From Streptomyces roseochromogenus subsp. oscitans DS 12.976 (GTDB taxonomy: Bacteria > Actinomycetota > Actinomycetes > Streptomycetales > Streptomycetaceae), in NCBI RefSeq assembly GCF_000497445.1, contig NZ_CM002285.1, forward strand, positions 3,163,472-3,175,689: DNA of 12,218 nt, written 5' to 3'. Below the pieces are notes generated by a model. It was not told the origin of the DNA. It searched no databases and saw only the letters and a program-made list of their open reading frames with translations. This document shows, piece by piece, positions 7,201-12,218 of this stretch. Every line of letters begins with the position of its first letter. Positions within the stretch are counted from its first letter, which is position 1. Position numbers and translations under genes: made by a program.

Positions 7201-7809
7201 TCACACCTCCTGACGGGGGACGACCGCCCGGACCATCTCCGCCATGCCGCCGTCCGCCGCCGGCGGTGCCGCGACGCAGGACAGGGCGAGACGTACGACC
7301 AGTTCGCAGGGGCGGGTCAGCTCGGCGGTGCCGGCGGAGCCGGCGGTGGCGCCGGTCAGGACGGTGACCGCACGGTCCCGCACGATCCGTACGAAGTCGC
7401 GGGGTGTCGGCAGCGGCCCGTCCGCGCGGCGCTGCGCCGGCACCGAGGAGGCGGACGGCACGGCGGCGAGCGGCGGGGCGGGGAGCCGTTCGCTCCAGCA
7501 GCCGGTGAGCATGGCCCGTACCAGCGCGTTCTCCCGGGCGGCGGAGCTGGTCCACTCGACCACGGCCGTGAGCCGCTCCCGCGGCTCGCCCGGACCGGCG
7601 AGCGCCCGCTCGACCCCGGCCAGATAGCCGTCGGCCTCCCGCCGCACCAGCGCCCGGGCCAGCCCGTCCTTGCTGCCGAACTCGTTGTACAGAGTCTGCC
7701 GGGACACTCCGGCCGCCGCGGCCACGTCGACCATCCGCACCGCGGACCACGGCCGGCGCGCGAGGGCCGTATAGGCGGCGTCCAGCAGGGACTCCCGGGC
7801 AGCAGGCAT
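7201..7809 (-). CDS. TetR-family transcriptional regulator
   Basis: This 202-residue DNA-binding repressor has the N-terminal TetR helix-turn-helix at about residues 24-46: VRMVDVAAAAGVSRQTLYNEF, then GSKDGLARAL. The C-terminal part is the variable ligand and dimer domain, rich in Ala and Arg, and gives no ligand clue. Two adjacent ATGs exist (7812 and 7809). I chose 7809 because GGAGG stands 5 bases before it and only 2 before the other. The gene is divergent from hisN and has a strong promoter and operator-like palindrome of its own, so autorepression is likely. The target is unknown: hisN is a biosynthetic gene, and the SMR exporter lies beyond the decayed region on the other side. Confidence 0.9.
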   Translation of the reverse strand: MPAARESLLDAAYTALARRPWSAVRMVDVAAAAGVSRQTLYNEFGSKDGLARALVRREADGYLAGVERALAGPGEPRERLTAVVEWTSSAARENALVRAMLTGCWSERLPAPPLAAVPSASSVPAQRRADGPLPTPRDFVRIVRDRAVTVLTGATAGSAGTAELTRPCELVVRLALSCVAAPPAADGGMAEMVRAVVPRQEV

Positions 7810-7820
7810 CATCGCCTCCC

Positions 7821-7843
7821 TGGGCAGAGCGACTCTGCGCCCA
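7821..7843. promoter_or_regulatory. Probable TetR operator
   Basis: GCAGAG-CGA-CTCTGC (7824-7838) is a perfect palindrome. Flanking TGGGC and GCCCA extend it to 7821-7843, with two extra bases in the right arm. It lies between the tetR -10 element and the tetR ribosome binding site, over the expected transcription start. This is the usual place for a self-repressing TetR operator. The link is by position only. Confidence 0.6.
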
Positions 7844-7871
7844 GATTTGACGCGCCGGTATGCACTGTCAA
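7843..7871 (-). promoter_or_regulatory. Promoter of the tetR gene
   Basis: On the minus strand TTGACA (7871-7866), 17 bases, then AAATCT (7848-7843). The -35 is perfect for the main vegetative sigma factor and the -10 is moderate. Transcription would begin near 7836, inside the palindrome described above. Confidence 0.6.
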
Positions 7872-7875
7872 GGGT
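7847..7875 (+). promoter_or_regulatory. Possible divergent promoter toward hisN
   Basis: On the plus strand TTGACG (7847-7852), 17 bases, then AAGGGT (7870-7875). It overlaps the tetR promoter almost completely and faces it. If real, the hisN leader would be about 110 bases long. The -10 element is weak, so this is tentative. No better plus-strand promoter is clear between 7876 and 7993. Confidence 0.35.
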
Positions 7876-7993
7876 TCCCGTACGCCGATCACCCGTATCT
7901 TGTACGCCGCCAGCAGCAGCGCACGACATCAGTCAGCGCGCCACCCCCGTCCCTAGTGGCTCCTGCACCCACCCGACAGATACCGTGCCCTAC

Positions 7994-8794
7994 ATGCCCG
8001 ACTACCTCGACGACCTGCGCCTCGCCCACGTCCTCGCGGACGCCGCGGACGCCGCCACCATGGCCCGCTTCAAGGCCCTCGACCTGAAGGTCGAGACGAA
8101 GCCGGACATGACCCCGGTGAGCGAAGCGGACAAGGCAGCGGAAGAACTCATCCGCGGCCAGCTCCAGCGCGCCCGCCCGAGGGACGCGATCCTCGGTGAG
8201 GAGTACGGCGTCGAGGGCACCGGCCCCCGCCGCTGGGTGATCGACCCCATCGACGGCACCAAGAACTACGTCCGCGGCGTCCCCGTCTGGGCGACGCTCA
8301 TCTCCCTGATGGAGGCGGGCGAGGACGGCTTCCAGCCCGTCGTGGGCCTCGTCGCCGCCCCCGCCCTCGGCCGCCGCTGGTGGGCCGCGAAGGGGTACGG
8401 CGCGTTCACCGGCCGCAGCCTGACCTCCGCGAACCGCATCCACGTCTCCCGCGTCGGCAAGCTCGCGGACGCCTCCTTCGCGTACTCCTCCCTCTCCGGC
8501 TGGGAGGAGCAGGGCCGTCTGGGCGGCTTCCTCGACCTCACCCGCCAGGTGTGGCGCACACGCGCGTACGGCGACTTCTGGCCGTACATGATGGTCGCCG
8601 AGGGCTCCGTGGACATCTGCGCGGAGCCGGAGCTGTCCCTCTGGGACATGGCGGCCAACGCGATCATCGTCACGGAGGCGGGCGGGACCTTCACCGGCAT
8701 CGACGGCCGCCCGGGCCCGCACAGCGGCAACGCGGCGGCGTCCAACGGCCTGCTGCACGACGAGTTGCTGGGGTATCTCAACCCGCGTCACTGA
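7994..8794 (+). CDS. hisN: Histidinol-phosphatase, inositol-monophosphatase family
   Basis: This 266-residue cytoplasmic, Mg-dependent phosphatase likely removes phosphate from L-histidinol phosphate, the next-to-last step of histidine synthesis; in actinobacteria an IMPase-like HisN does this job. Metal-site motifs are GEEYG (68-72), DPIDGTKNYVRGVP (84-97, with D84 and D87) and LWDMAANAIIVTEAGG (216-231, with D218). The block AYGDFWPYMMVAEGSVDICA with EPELS following (191-215) is the kind of sequence that marks HisN-like members. Related enzymes act on inositol phosphates, so the substrate is inferred. ATG 7994 has no ribosome binding site; an in-frame GTG at 7985 is no better. The gene stands alone, divergent from tetR. 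Confidence 0.87.
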   Translation: MPDYLDDLRLAHVLADAADAATMARFKALDLKVETKPDMTPVSEADKAAEELIRGQLQRARPRDAILGEEYGVEGTGPRRWVIDPIDGTKNYVRGVPVWATLISLMEAGEDGFQPVVGLVAAPALGRRWWAAKGYGAFTGRSLTSANRIHVSRVGKLADASFAYSSLSGWEEQGRLGGFLDLTRQVWRTRAYGDFWPYMMVAEGSVDICAEPELSLWDMAANAIIVTEAGGTFTGIDGRPGPHSGNAAASNGLLHDELLGYLNPRH

Positions 8795-8857
8795 GCGATA
8801 CACCGAGCAACGCGCGTAACCCTGGCACGCCCTCAACTCACCACGCGCGCCCTCTTG

Positions 8858-8887
8858 TTGACTCGCCCTTTACCTGGCAGTCTGAAT
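8858..8887 (+). promoter_or_regulatory. Probable promoter of the CBS-domain gene
   Basis: TTGACT (8858-8863), 18 bases, then CTGAAT (8882-8887). The -35 is good and the -10 moderate. The predicted start near 8894 leaves a leader of about 60 bases that contains the repeats listed next. Confidence 0.5.
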
Positions 8888-8937
8888 CCACCCCCACTTG
8901 TGAACTTGTGAATCCAGGAACTTACCCCTTGGATTCC
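8883..8937. repeat. Repeat cluster in the leader of the CBS-domain gene
   Basis: TGAATCCA occurs at 8883-8890 and again at 8909-8916, 26 bases apart. TGGATTC at 8930-8936 is its inverse, so 8910-8916 and 8930-8936 form 7-bp arms around a 13-base centre. TTGTGAA is also repeated in tandem (8898-8904 and 8906-8912). The last arm ends two bases before the AGGAGG ribosome binding site (8939-8944). The copies could be operator half-sites or a leader hairpin that controls translation. Confidence 0.6.
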
Positions 8938-8955
8938 TAGGAGGTGGCCCCACCC

Positions 8956-9351
8956 ATGCTCGTACGTGACGCCATGAGCACGGTGATCCTCACCGTCGGT
9001 CCCGCCCACACCCTCCGCCAGGCAGCCGCCCTGATGTCCGCCCGCCGTATCGGCGCCGCCGTCGTCCTCGACCCGGACGCCGGCGGCATCGGCATTCTCA
9101 CCGAACGCGACATCCTCAACTCCATCGGTCTGGGCCAGAACCCGGACACGGAACGCACCCACGCCCACACCACCACCGACGTCGTCTTCGCCGCCCCCAC
9201 CTGGACCCTGGAGCAGGCCGCCCGCGCGATGGCCCACGGCGGCTTCCGGCACCTGGTCGTCCTCGACCGGGGCGAGGTCGCCGGCATCGTCTCGGTGCGC
9301 GACATCATCCGCTGCTGGGCCCCGGCCCGCGAACCGGCGGCGGCGCTCTGA
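8956..9351 (+). CDS. Small protein with two CBS domains
   Basis: This 131-residue cytoplasmic protein consists of a CBS domain pair (Bateman module) and little else. CBS1 spans about residues 4-60 (LVRDAMSTVILTV...IGILTERDI) and CBS2 about 70-120 (HTTTDVVFAAPTWTLEQAA...GGFRHLVVLD...VAGIVSVRDI). Such modules usually bind adenine nucleotides (AMP, ATP, SAM or NAD-type ligands) and pass a signal to a partner. The short C-terminal tail (APAREPAAAL) has no visible domain, so the partner must be another protein. I chose ATG 8956, 11 bases after a perfect AGGAGG (8939-8944). The in-frame GTG at 8944 overlaps that site and is excluded. Stand-alone CBS pairs are common in Streptomyces, mostly without known function. 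Confidence 0.92.
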   Translation: MLVRDAMSTVILTVGPAHTLRQAAALMSARRIGAAVVLDPDAGGIGILTERDILNSIGLGQNPDTERTHAHTTTDVVFAAPTWTLEQAARAMAHGGFRHLVVLDRGEVAGIVSVRDIIRCWAPAREPAAAL

Positions 9352-9361
9352 GCAAGCGGAA

Positions 9362-9415
9362 CGGGCCGGACCCCGAGCACCATGGGATCCGGCCCGCCCT
9401 GGGGACACCCCCAGG
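9362..9415. terminator. Two tandem hairpins between the converging CBS and catalase genes
   Basis: Hairpin 1 pairs CGGGCCGGA-CCC (9362-9373) with GGG-A-TCCGGCCCG (9384-9396), with one bulged A and a 10-base loop. Hairpin 2 pairs CCTGGGG (9398-9404) with CCCCAGG (9409-9415) around ACAC. Neither is followed by a strong T-run in either direction, as is common for Streptomyces terminators. The placement between converging genes suggests bidirectional termination. Confidence 0.65.
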
Positions 9416-9458
9416 ATCTTGAGGCACTTCAGGAGGCACGGGCAGCGCCGCCGACAGT

Positions 9459-9477
9459 GCCGGCCAGTGCTGCCGGC
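9459..9477 (-). terminator. Hairpin directly after the catalase stop codon
   Basis: GCCGGC (9459-9464) and GCCGGC (9472-9477) form a 6-bp stem around a 7-base loop, starting at the base after the catalase stop codon. No T-run follows. It may act with the two hairpins further along, or protect the messenger end. Confidence 0.4.
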
Positions 9478-10929
9478 TCAGCCGCGCAGCGCCTGCACCG
9501 CCGCCTCCAGCCGCTTGCCGAAGTCGGCGTCGGCCTTGCGGAAGTTGCCGATCGCCCGCTCGACGATGTCCTCGCGCGAGACCGGCGCGATCGCACCCGC
9601 GAGGCCCGCGACCAGCCGCTCCTTCTCCTCCTCCGACATCAGCCGGTAGAGGTCGCCCGCCTGCACGAAGTCGTCGTCCTCGGCGTGCACCGGAGTGGCG
9701 TGGTTGCCCGTGAGTCCGTCGACGGAGGTGGGCTGCCACAGCGGCCGGCCGGTCTGCTGCGGCCCGCCGAAGCTGTTCGGCTCATAGTTCTTCGCGCCGC
9801 CGTGCCGGCCGTCGTAGAGGAAGCCGTCCCGCGAGTTCGTCCGCGCCTCGGTGGCGTGCGGACGGTTCACCGGCAGATGGTCGGCGTTGATGCCGACGCG
9901 GTAGCGGTGCGCGTCGCCGTACGCGAAGAGACGCCCCTGGAGCATCTTGTCGGGCGAGGGGCCGATCCCGGGCACGAAGTGCGCGGGCGAGAAGATCGAC
10001 TGCTCGACCTCGGCGAAGATGTTCCGCGGGTTGCGGTTGAGCTCCAGCCTGCCGATCTCGAGGGGCGGGTAGTCCTCGTGCGGCCACACCTTGGTGAGGT
10101 CGAACGGGTTGAAGCGGTACATCGCCGCGTCGGCCGCCGGCATGATCTGCACCTGCACGGTCCAGCTCGGGAACTCACCGCGCTCGATGGCCTGCCGCAG
10201 ATCCCGCTGGTGGGAGTCGGGGTCCTCACCGGCTATCCGGTTGGCCTCGGCCTGGGTGAGGTTCCTGATCCCCTGGTCGGTCTTGAAGTGGTACTTGACC
10301 CAGAAGACCTCGCCGGCCTCGTTGCTCCACTGGTAGGTGTGCGAGCCGTAGCCGTTCATGTGCCGGTACGACGCCGGGATGCCACGGTCGCCGAACAGCC
10401 AGGTCACCTGGTGGGTCGACTCGGGGCTGAGCCCCCAGAAGTCCCACACGCTGTCGGCCTCCTGGCTGCCGCTGTACGGGTCGCGCTTCTGGGTGTGGAT
10501 GAAGTCCGGGAACTTGATCGCGTCCCGGATGAAGAACACCGGGGTGTTGTTGCCGACGAGGTCGTAGTTGCCCTCCTCGGTGTAGAACTTCAGCGCGAAG
10601 CCCCGTGGGTCACGGACGGCGTCCGCCGCGCCGAGATTGCCGGCCACCGTCGAGAAGCGCAAGAAGACCTCGGTCTCCTTGCCGACCTCGGAGAGGAAGG
10701 CGGCTCGGGTGTACGGCGTGACGTCGGCGGTGACGGTGAAGCTGCCGTAGGCACCCGCACCCCGCGCGTGCACGACCCGCTCCGGGATGCGCTCCCGGTT
10801 GAAGTGGGCGAGCTTCTCCAGCAGCAGCTGGTCCTGGACCAGGACCGGCCCGCCGACGCCCGCCGTCTCGCTGTTCTGGTTGTCGGCGACCGGAGCACCG
10901 GCCTCCGTGGTGAGCGGTCCCTGCGTCAC
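9478..10929 (-). CDS. catA: Monofunctional heme catalase
   Basis: This 483-residue small-subunit (clade 3 type) heme catalase breaks hydrogen peroxide into water and oxygen in the cytoplasm. Numbered from GTG 10929, the distal catalytic His is in [13 protein letters not shown] (H54) and the distal Asn in [14 protein letters not shown] (N127). The proximal heme-ligand motif is [14 protein letters not shown] (R333, Y337). The core [20 protein letters not shown] and [16 protein letters not shown] are typical. I chose GTG 10929 because AGGAGG stands 5 bases upstream. ATG 10947 has no ribosome binding site and would add six residues that read through that sequence. The gene is divergent from a Fur-family repressor and shares a complex control region with it, so peroxide induction is likely. 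Confidence 0.96.
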   Translation of the reverse strand: MTQGPLTTEAGAPVADNQNSETAGVGGPVLVQDQLLLEKLAHFNRERIPERVVHARGAGAYGSFTVTADVTPYTRAAFLSEVGKETEVFLRFSTVAGNLGAADAVRDPRGFALKFYTEEGNYDLVGNNTPVFFIRDAIKFPDFIHTQKRDPYSGSQEADSVWDFWGLSPESTHQVTWLFGDRGIPASYRHMNGYGSHTYQWSNEAGEVFWVKYHFKTDQGIRNLTQAEANRIAGEDPDSHQRDLRQAIERGEFPSWTVQVQIMPAADAAMYRFNPFDLTKVWPHEDYPPLEIGRLELNRNPRNIFAEVEQSIFSPAHFVPGIGPSPDKMLQGRLFAYGDAHRYRVGINADHLPVNRPHATEARTNSRDGFLYDGRHGGAKNYEPNSFGGPQQTGRPLWQPTSVDGLTGNHATPVHAEDDDFVQAGDLYRLMSEEEKERLVAGLAGAIAPVSREDIVERAIGNFRKADADFGKRLEAAVQALRG

Positions 10930-10955
10930 GTGCGCCTCCTGCGTCATTACTGACT

Positions 10956-10977
10956 AGTCCTGTCCCAGTCCTGTCCT
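10956..10977. repeat. Tandem 11-bp direct repeat in the catalase leader
   Basis: AGTCCTGTCCC (10956-10966) is followed directly by AGTCCTGTCCT (10967-10977). The pair lies between the catalase -10 element and its ribosome binding site, so it would be transcribed. Next to it GACTAGTC (10952-10959) is a perfect 8-bp palindrome. Regulator binding or a messenger feature are both possible. Confidence 0.55.
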
Positions 10978-10996
10978 GTGGCTAAAGCCGTTTTCG

Positions 10997-11032
10997 ATCC
11001 TACATTGGACTAGATCTAAGTCAAATAAGGAT
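10997..11032. promoter_or_regulatory. Divergent catA/catR promoters inside one palindromic operator
   Basis: Toward catalase (minus): TTGACT (11024-11019), 16 bases, TAGGAT (11002-10997). Toward the regulator (plus): TTGGAC (11005-11010), 16 bases, AAGGAT (11027-11032). The two promoters overlap and face each other. The whole 36 bases are an imperfect palindrome centred on AGATCT (11012-11017), with 15 of 21 positions matching between the overlapping halves. The TTGGAC...AAGTCAA core resembles AT-rich Fur/PerR-type boxes. A Fur-family dimer bound here would block both genes at once. Confidence 0.7.
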
Positions 11033-11085
11033 CCAATCTCACACCTATTCCCGTCCTGGTCCCCCTTGCTGTTAGGCTGGTAGCC

Positions 11086-11502
11086 ATGAGCGACCTTCTG
11101 GAACGGCTGCGTGGACGCGGATGGCGGATGACCGCGCAGCGGCGCGTTGTGGCCGAGGTCCTCGACGGCGAACACGTCCATCTGACGGCCGACGAGGTCC
11201 ATGCGCGGGCTGTCGCGAAGCTGCCCGAGATCTCCCGGGCGACCGTCTACAACACGCTGGGTGAGCTGGTCTCACTGGGCGAGGTCCTGGAAGTGGCGAC
11301 GGACAAACGCGCCAAGCGCTACGACCCGAACGCGCACCGGCCGCACCATCACCTGGTCTGCGCCCGCTGCGGCGCGATCCGCGACGTCCACCCGACGGGC
11401 AACCCGCTCGCCGACCTCCCCGACACGGAGCGCTTCGGCTTCACGGTGTCGGACGTCGAGGTCACCTACCGGGGGCTGTGCCCGGACTGCGCAGGCGCGT
11501 GA
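11086..11502 (+). CDS. catR: Fur-family peroxide-responsive regulator (CatR/PerR type)
   Basis: This 138-residue protein has a Fur-family layout. A winged-helix DNA-binding domain (1-80) includes GWRMTAQRRVVAEVL (12-26) and the recognition helix SRATVYNTLGEL (50-61). The hinge metal region is RYDPNAHRPHHHLVC (78-92). A dimer domain carries two structural-zinc CxxC pairs, CARC (92-95) and CPDC (132-135). The pattern fits the peroxide-sensing PerR/CatR branch, where iron-catalysed oxidation of a metal-ligand His releases DNA. In S. coelicolor CatR represses catalase and itself. The divergent catalase gene and shared palindromic operator support that role here. Zinc, nickel and iron sensors share the fold, so the peroxide assignment rests partly on context. 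No strong ribosome binding site precedes ATG 11086. Confidence 0.9.
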   Translation: MSDLLERLRGRGWRMTAQRRVVAEVLDGEHVHLTADEVHARAVAKLPEISRATVYNTLGELVSLGEVLEVATDKRAKRYDPNAHRPHHHLVCARCGAIRDVHPTGNPLADLPDTERFGFTVSDVEVTYRGLCPDCAGA

Positions 11503-11522
11503 GGCCGTGACCGGGTAATCGG

Positions 11523-11547
11523 GAGGGGGTGCAAGCCCCCTCTTTTT
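11523..11547 (+). terminator. Intrinsic terminator of the Fur-family gene
   Basis: GAGGGGG (11523-11529) pairs with CCCCCTC (11536-11542) around TGCAAG, followed at once by five T (11543-11547). It lies 20 bases after the stop codon. This is the clearest T-run terminator in the window. Confidence 0.9.
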
Positions 11548-11550
11548 CAT

Positions 11551-11581
11551 GCCCTGACACCTGTTTGCGCCCTGGCACCTG
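11551..11581. repeat. Imperfect direct repeat between two terminators
   Basis: GCCCTGACACCTG (11551-11563) recurs as GCCCTGGCACCTG (11569-11581), one mismatch in 13, with an 18-base period. It lies between the T-run terminator and the long hairpin. I see no function. Confidence 0.5.
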
Positions 11582-11590
11582 GAAACGACT

Positions 11591-11624
11591 GAGGGCCGGA
11601 ATCCATCTCTGGATTCCGGCCCTC
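11591..11624. terminator. Perfect 15-bp hairpin downstream of the tRNA gene
   Basis: A 15-bp perfect stem (11591-11605 with 11610-11624, left arm starting GAGGGCCGG) closes on TCTC. On the minus strand it begins 10 bases after the tRNA 3' end and is followed by AGTCGTTTCC. It most likely ends tRNA transcription and may back up the terminator of the converging regulator gene. Confidence 0.85.
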
Positions 11625-11633
11625 GGCCTTCAG

Positions 11634-11707
11634 TAGCGGGGACAGGATTTGAACCTGCGACCTCTGGGTTATGAGCCCAGCGAGCTACCGAGCTGCTCCA
11701 CCCCGCG
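11634..11707 (-). tRNA. Initiator tRNA-fMet (anticodon CAT)
   Basis: A 74-base cloverleaf on the minus strand. The anticodon arm is CTGGG-CTCATAA-CCCAG, giving anticodon CAT with the three consecutive G:C pairs (GGG/CCC) that mark initiator tRNAs. The T arm contains GGTTCAAATCC. The acceptor stem has 6 pairs, and position 1:72 is an unpaired C:U, another initiator feature (E. coli has C:A). The purine11:pyrimidine24 pair is also of initiator type. The body is close to E. coli tRNA-fMet (CGCGGGGTGGAGCAGC start). CCA is not encoded, since the discriminator A is followed by CTG, so it must be added after transcription. Confidence 0.97.
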
Positions 11708-11719
11708 TCGGTGAACACG

Positions 11720-11749
11720 ACATTACGCGAGGAAGGTCTGCGGAGGCAA
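11720..11749 (-). promoter_or_regulatory. Promoter of the initiator tRNA gene
   Basis: On the minus strand TTGCCT (11749-11744), 18 bases, TAATGT (11725-11720). Transcription would begin near 11713, a few bases before the mature 5' end at 11707, giving a very short leader for RNase P to remove. Confidence 0.6.
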
Positions 11750-11787
11750 ATCAGTTACCGGCGACGTGGCCAGGGTCACTTGTTCCC

Positions 11788-11823
11788 AGACGAGACAGAC
11801 GAGACAGGCGAGACAGGCGAGTG
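11788..11823. repeat. Four tandem 9-bp repeats upstream of the tRNA promoter
   Basis: The units are AGACGAGAC, AGACGAGAC, AGGCGAGAC and AGGCGAGTG, head to tail without gaps. They lie about 40 bases upstream of the tRNA -35 element and downstream of the Sel1-type gene. The unit length suits slippage-driven copy-number change. A role as an upstream element is possible but not shown. Confidence 0.75.
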
Positions 11824-11841
11824 GGTGGGCGGGCAGGTGGG

Positions 11842-11871
11842 AAAAATCCACTGACGCCCAGCGCAGCGTCA
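11842..11871 (-). terminator. Possible terminator of the Sel1-type gene
   Basis: On the minus strand TGACGC (starting with the stop codon, 11871-11866) pairs with GCGTCA (11857-11852) around an 8-base loop. AGTGGA and then five T (11846-11842) follow. The stem is short and the T-run is six bases away, so the call is weak. Confidence 0.4.
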
Positions 11872-12218
11872 CGCCGACAGCTCCTCCCGCAGAGCGTCCC
11901 GCAGCCGCCCTGCCCGCTCCGACACCTCCGCCGGTCCCAGCGCGACCGCCCGGTCCGCCCACCGCTGCCCCTCAGCCAGCTCTCCCCGACGCGCGTAGAC
12001 AAGGGCCAGCCGCAGCGCCGCTCGCCCGTGCCCGGCATCCGCGGCCCGCGTCCACCACACCGCCGCCTCCGGCTCGCTCCCCTCCCGCGCCAGCAGCAGC
12101 CCGAGATTGAAGGCGCCGTTGCGCGACCCGGCCTCCGCCGCCGCCCGGTACCACCGCGCCGCCTCGACCACGTCTCCCCGCGCCGCCGCGAGCATGCCGA
12201 CCCGCACCTGCGCCCGCC
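11869..12218 (-). CDS. C-terminal part of a Sel1/TPR-like repeat protein, cut by the window edge
   Basis: The frame is open through the right edge; a GTG at 12207 is not needed as a start because the reading continues upstream (RAQVRVGML). About 115 residues are visible. They hold helical repeats of Sel1/tetratricopeptide type: AARWYRAAAEAGSRNGAFNLGLLLAREG, then AAVWWTRAADAGHGRAALRLALVYARRG, then GQRWADRAVALG (gap-free stretches shown in part: the A-x2-W-x-R-A-A-x-A-G core repeats about every 35 residues). Such repeats are protein-binding scaffolds. The last unit decays into a charged tail (ERAGRLRDALREELSA). No partner or function can be read from this part. Confidence 0.8.
   Translation of the reverse strand, partial: RAQVRVGMLAAARGDVVEAARWYRAAAEAGSRNGAFNLGLLLAREGSEPEAAVWWTRAADAGHGRAALRLALVYARRGELAEGQRWADRAVALGPAEVSERAGRLRDALREELSA

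Noticed and set aside
6860..7213. A complete 117-residue plus-strand gene
   Set aside because: Its first third is antisense to the ABC remnant and its last part is out of frame with the natural C-terminus; better read as a frameshifted relic.
9382..10953. A 523-residue plus-strand open frame opposite the catalase gene
   Set aside because: Val/Leu/Arg/Gly-rich antisense shadow; the catalase motifs on the minus strand are unambiguous.
11723..11962. A 79-residue minus-strand gene with LACLACLVCLV repeats
   Set aside because: The pattern is just the translated 9-bp tandem repeat; no ribosome binding site or homology.

Overview
The window is high-GC actinobacterial DNA, almost certainly from a Streptomyces or close relative. 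The main reasons are a SigR/RsrA pair of Streptomyces type, a SigR-type promoter (GGGAAT-N18-GTT) in front of sigR, GTG starts, leader-poor genes and an actinobacterial HisN-type phosphatase. No database search was possible, so all names rest on motifs and remembered family sequences.

Layout, left to right. A minus-strand block holds a membrane protein cut by the left edge, rsrA and sigR (start and stop overlapping as ATGA), the sigR autoregulatory promoter, an alpha/beta hydrolase and an SRAP/HMCES-type DNA-protein crosslink protein. Divergent from these, on the plus strand, are an M50-like membrane metalloprotease, aroA, rsgA and an SMR exporter of the SugE/Gdx (guanidinium) type. A 480-base stretch (6719-7200) has no intact gene. 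It holds two decayed gene ends: an OppD-type ABC ATPase remnant on the minus strand and an unidentified 3' end with two apparent 1-base deletions on the plus strand. Next come a TetR regulator, divergent hisN, and a small two-CBS-domain protein with a repeat-rich leader. A minus-strand catalase faces it, and a Fur-family regulator (CatR type) is divergent from the catalase. Last are an initiator tRNA-fMet and a Sel1/TPR-type protein cut by the right edge.

Two redox circuits share the window. SigR with its zinc anti-sigma factor RsrA answers thiol (disulfide) stress. The Fur-family repressor and catalase answer peroxide. The catalase/regulator gap is the most elaborate regulatory site: two face-to-face promoters lie inside one 36-bp imperfect palindrome. 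aroA, rsgA, hisN and the tRNA are housekeeping functions. I found no phage, insertion sequence, CRISPR or defence system, and no clearly new multi-gene system. The points most worth checking are the long SigR isoform and its promoter, the six-cysteine RsrA, the structured leader of the Gdx-type exporter, the two gene relics, and the catalase and CBS-protein control regions.
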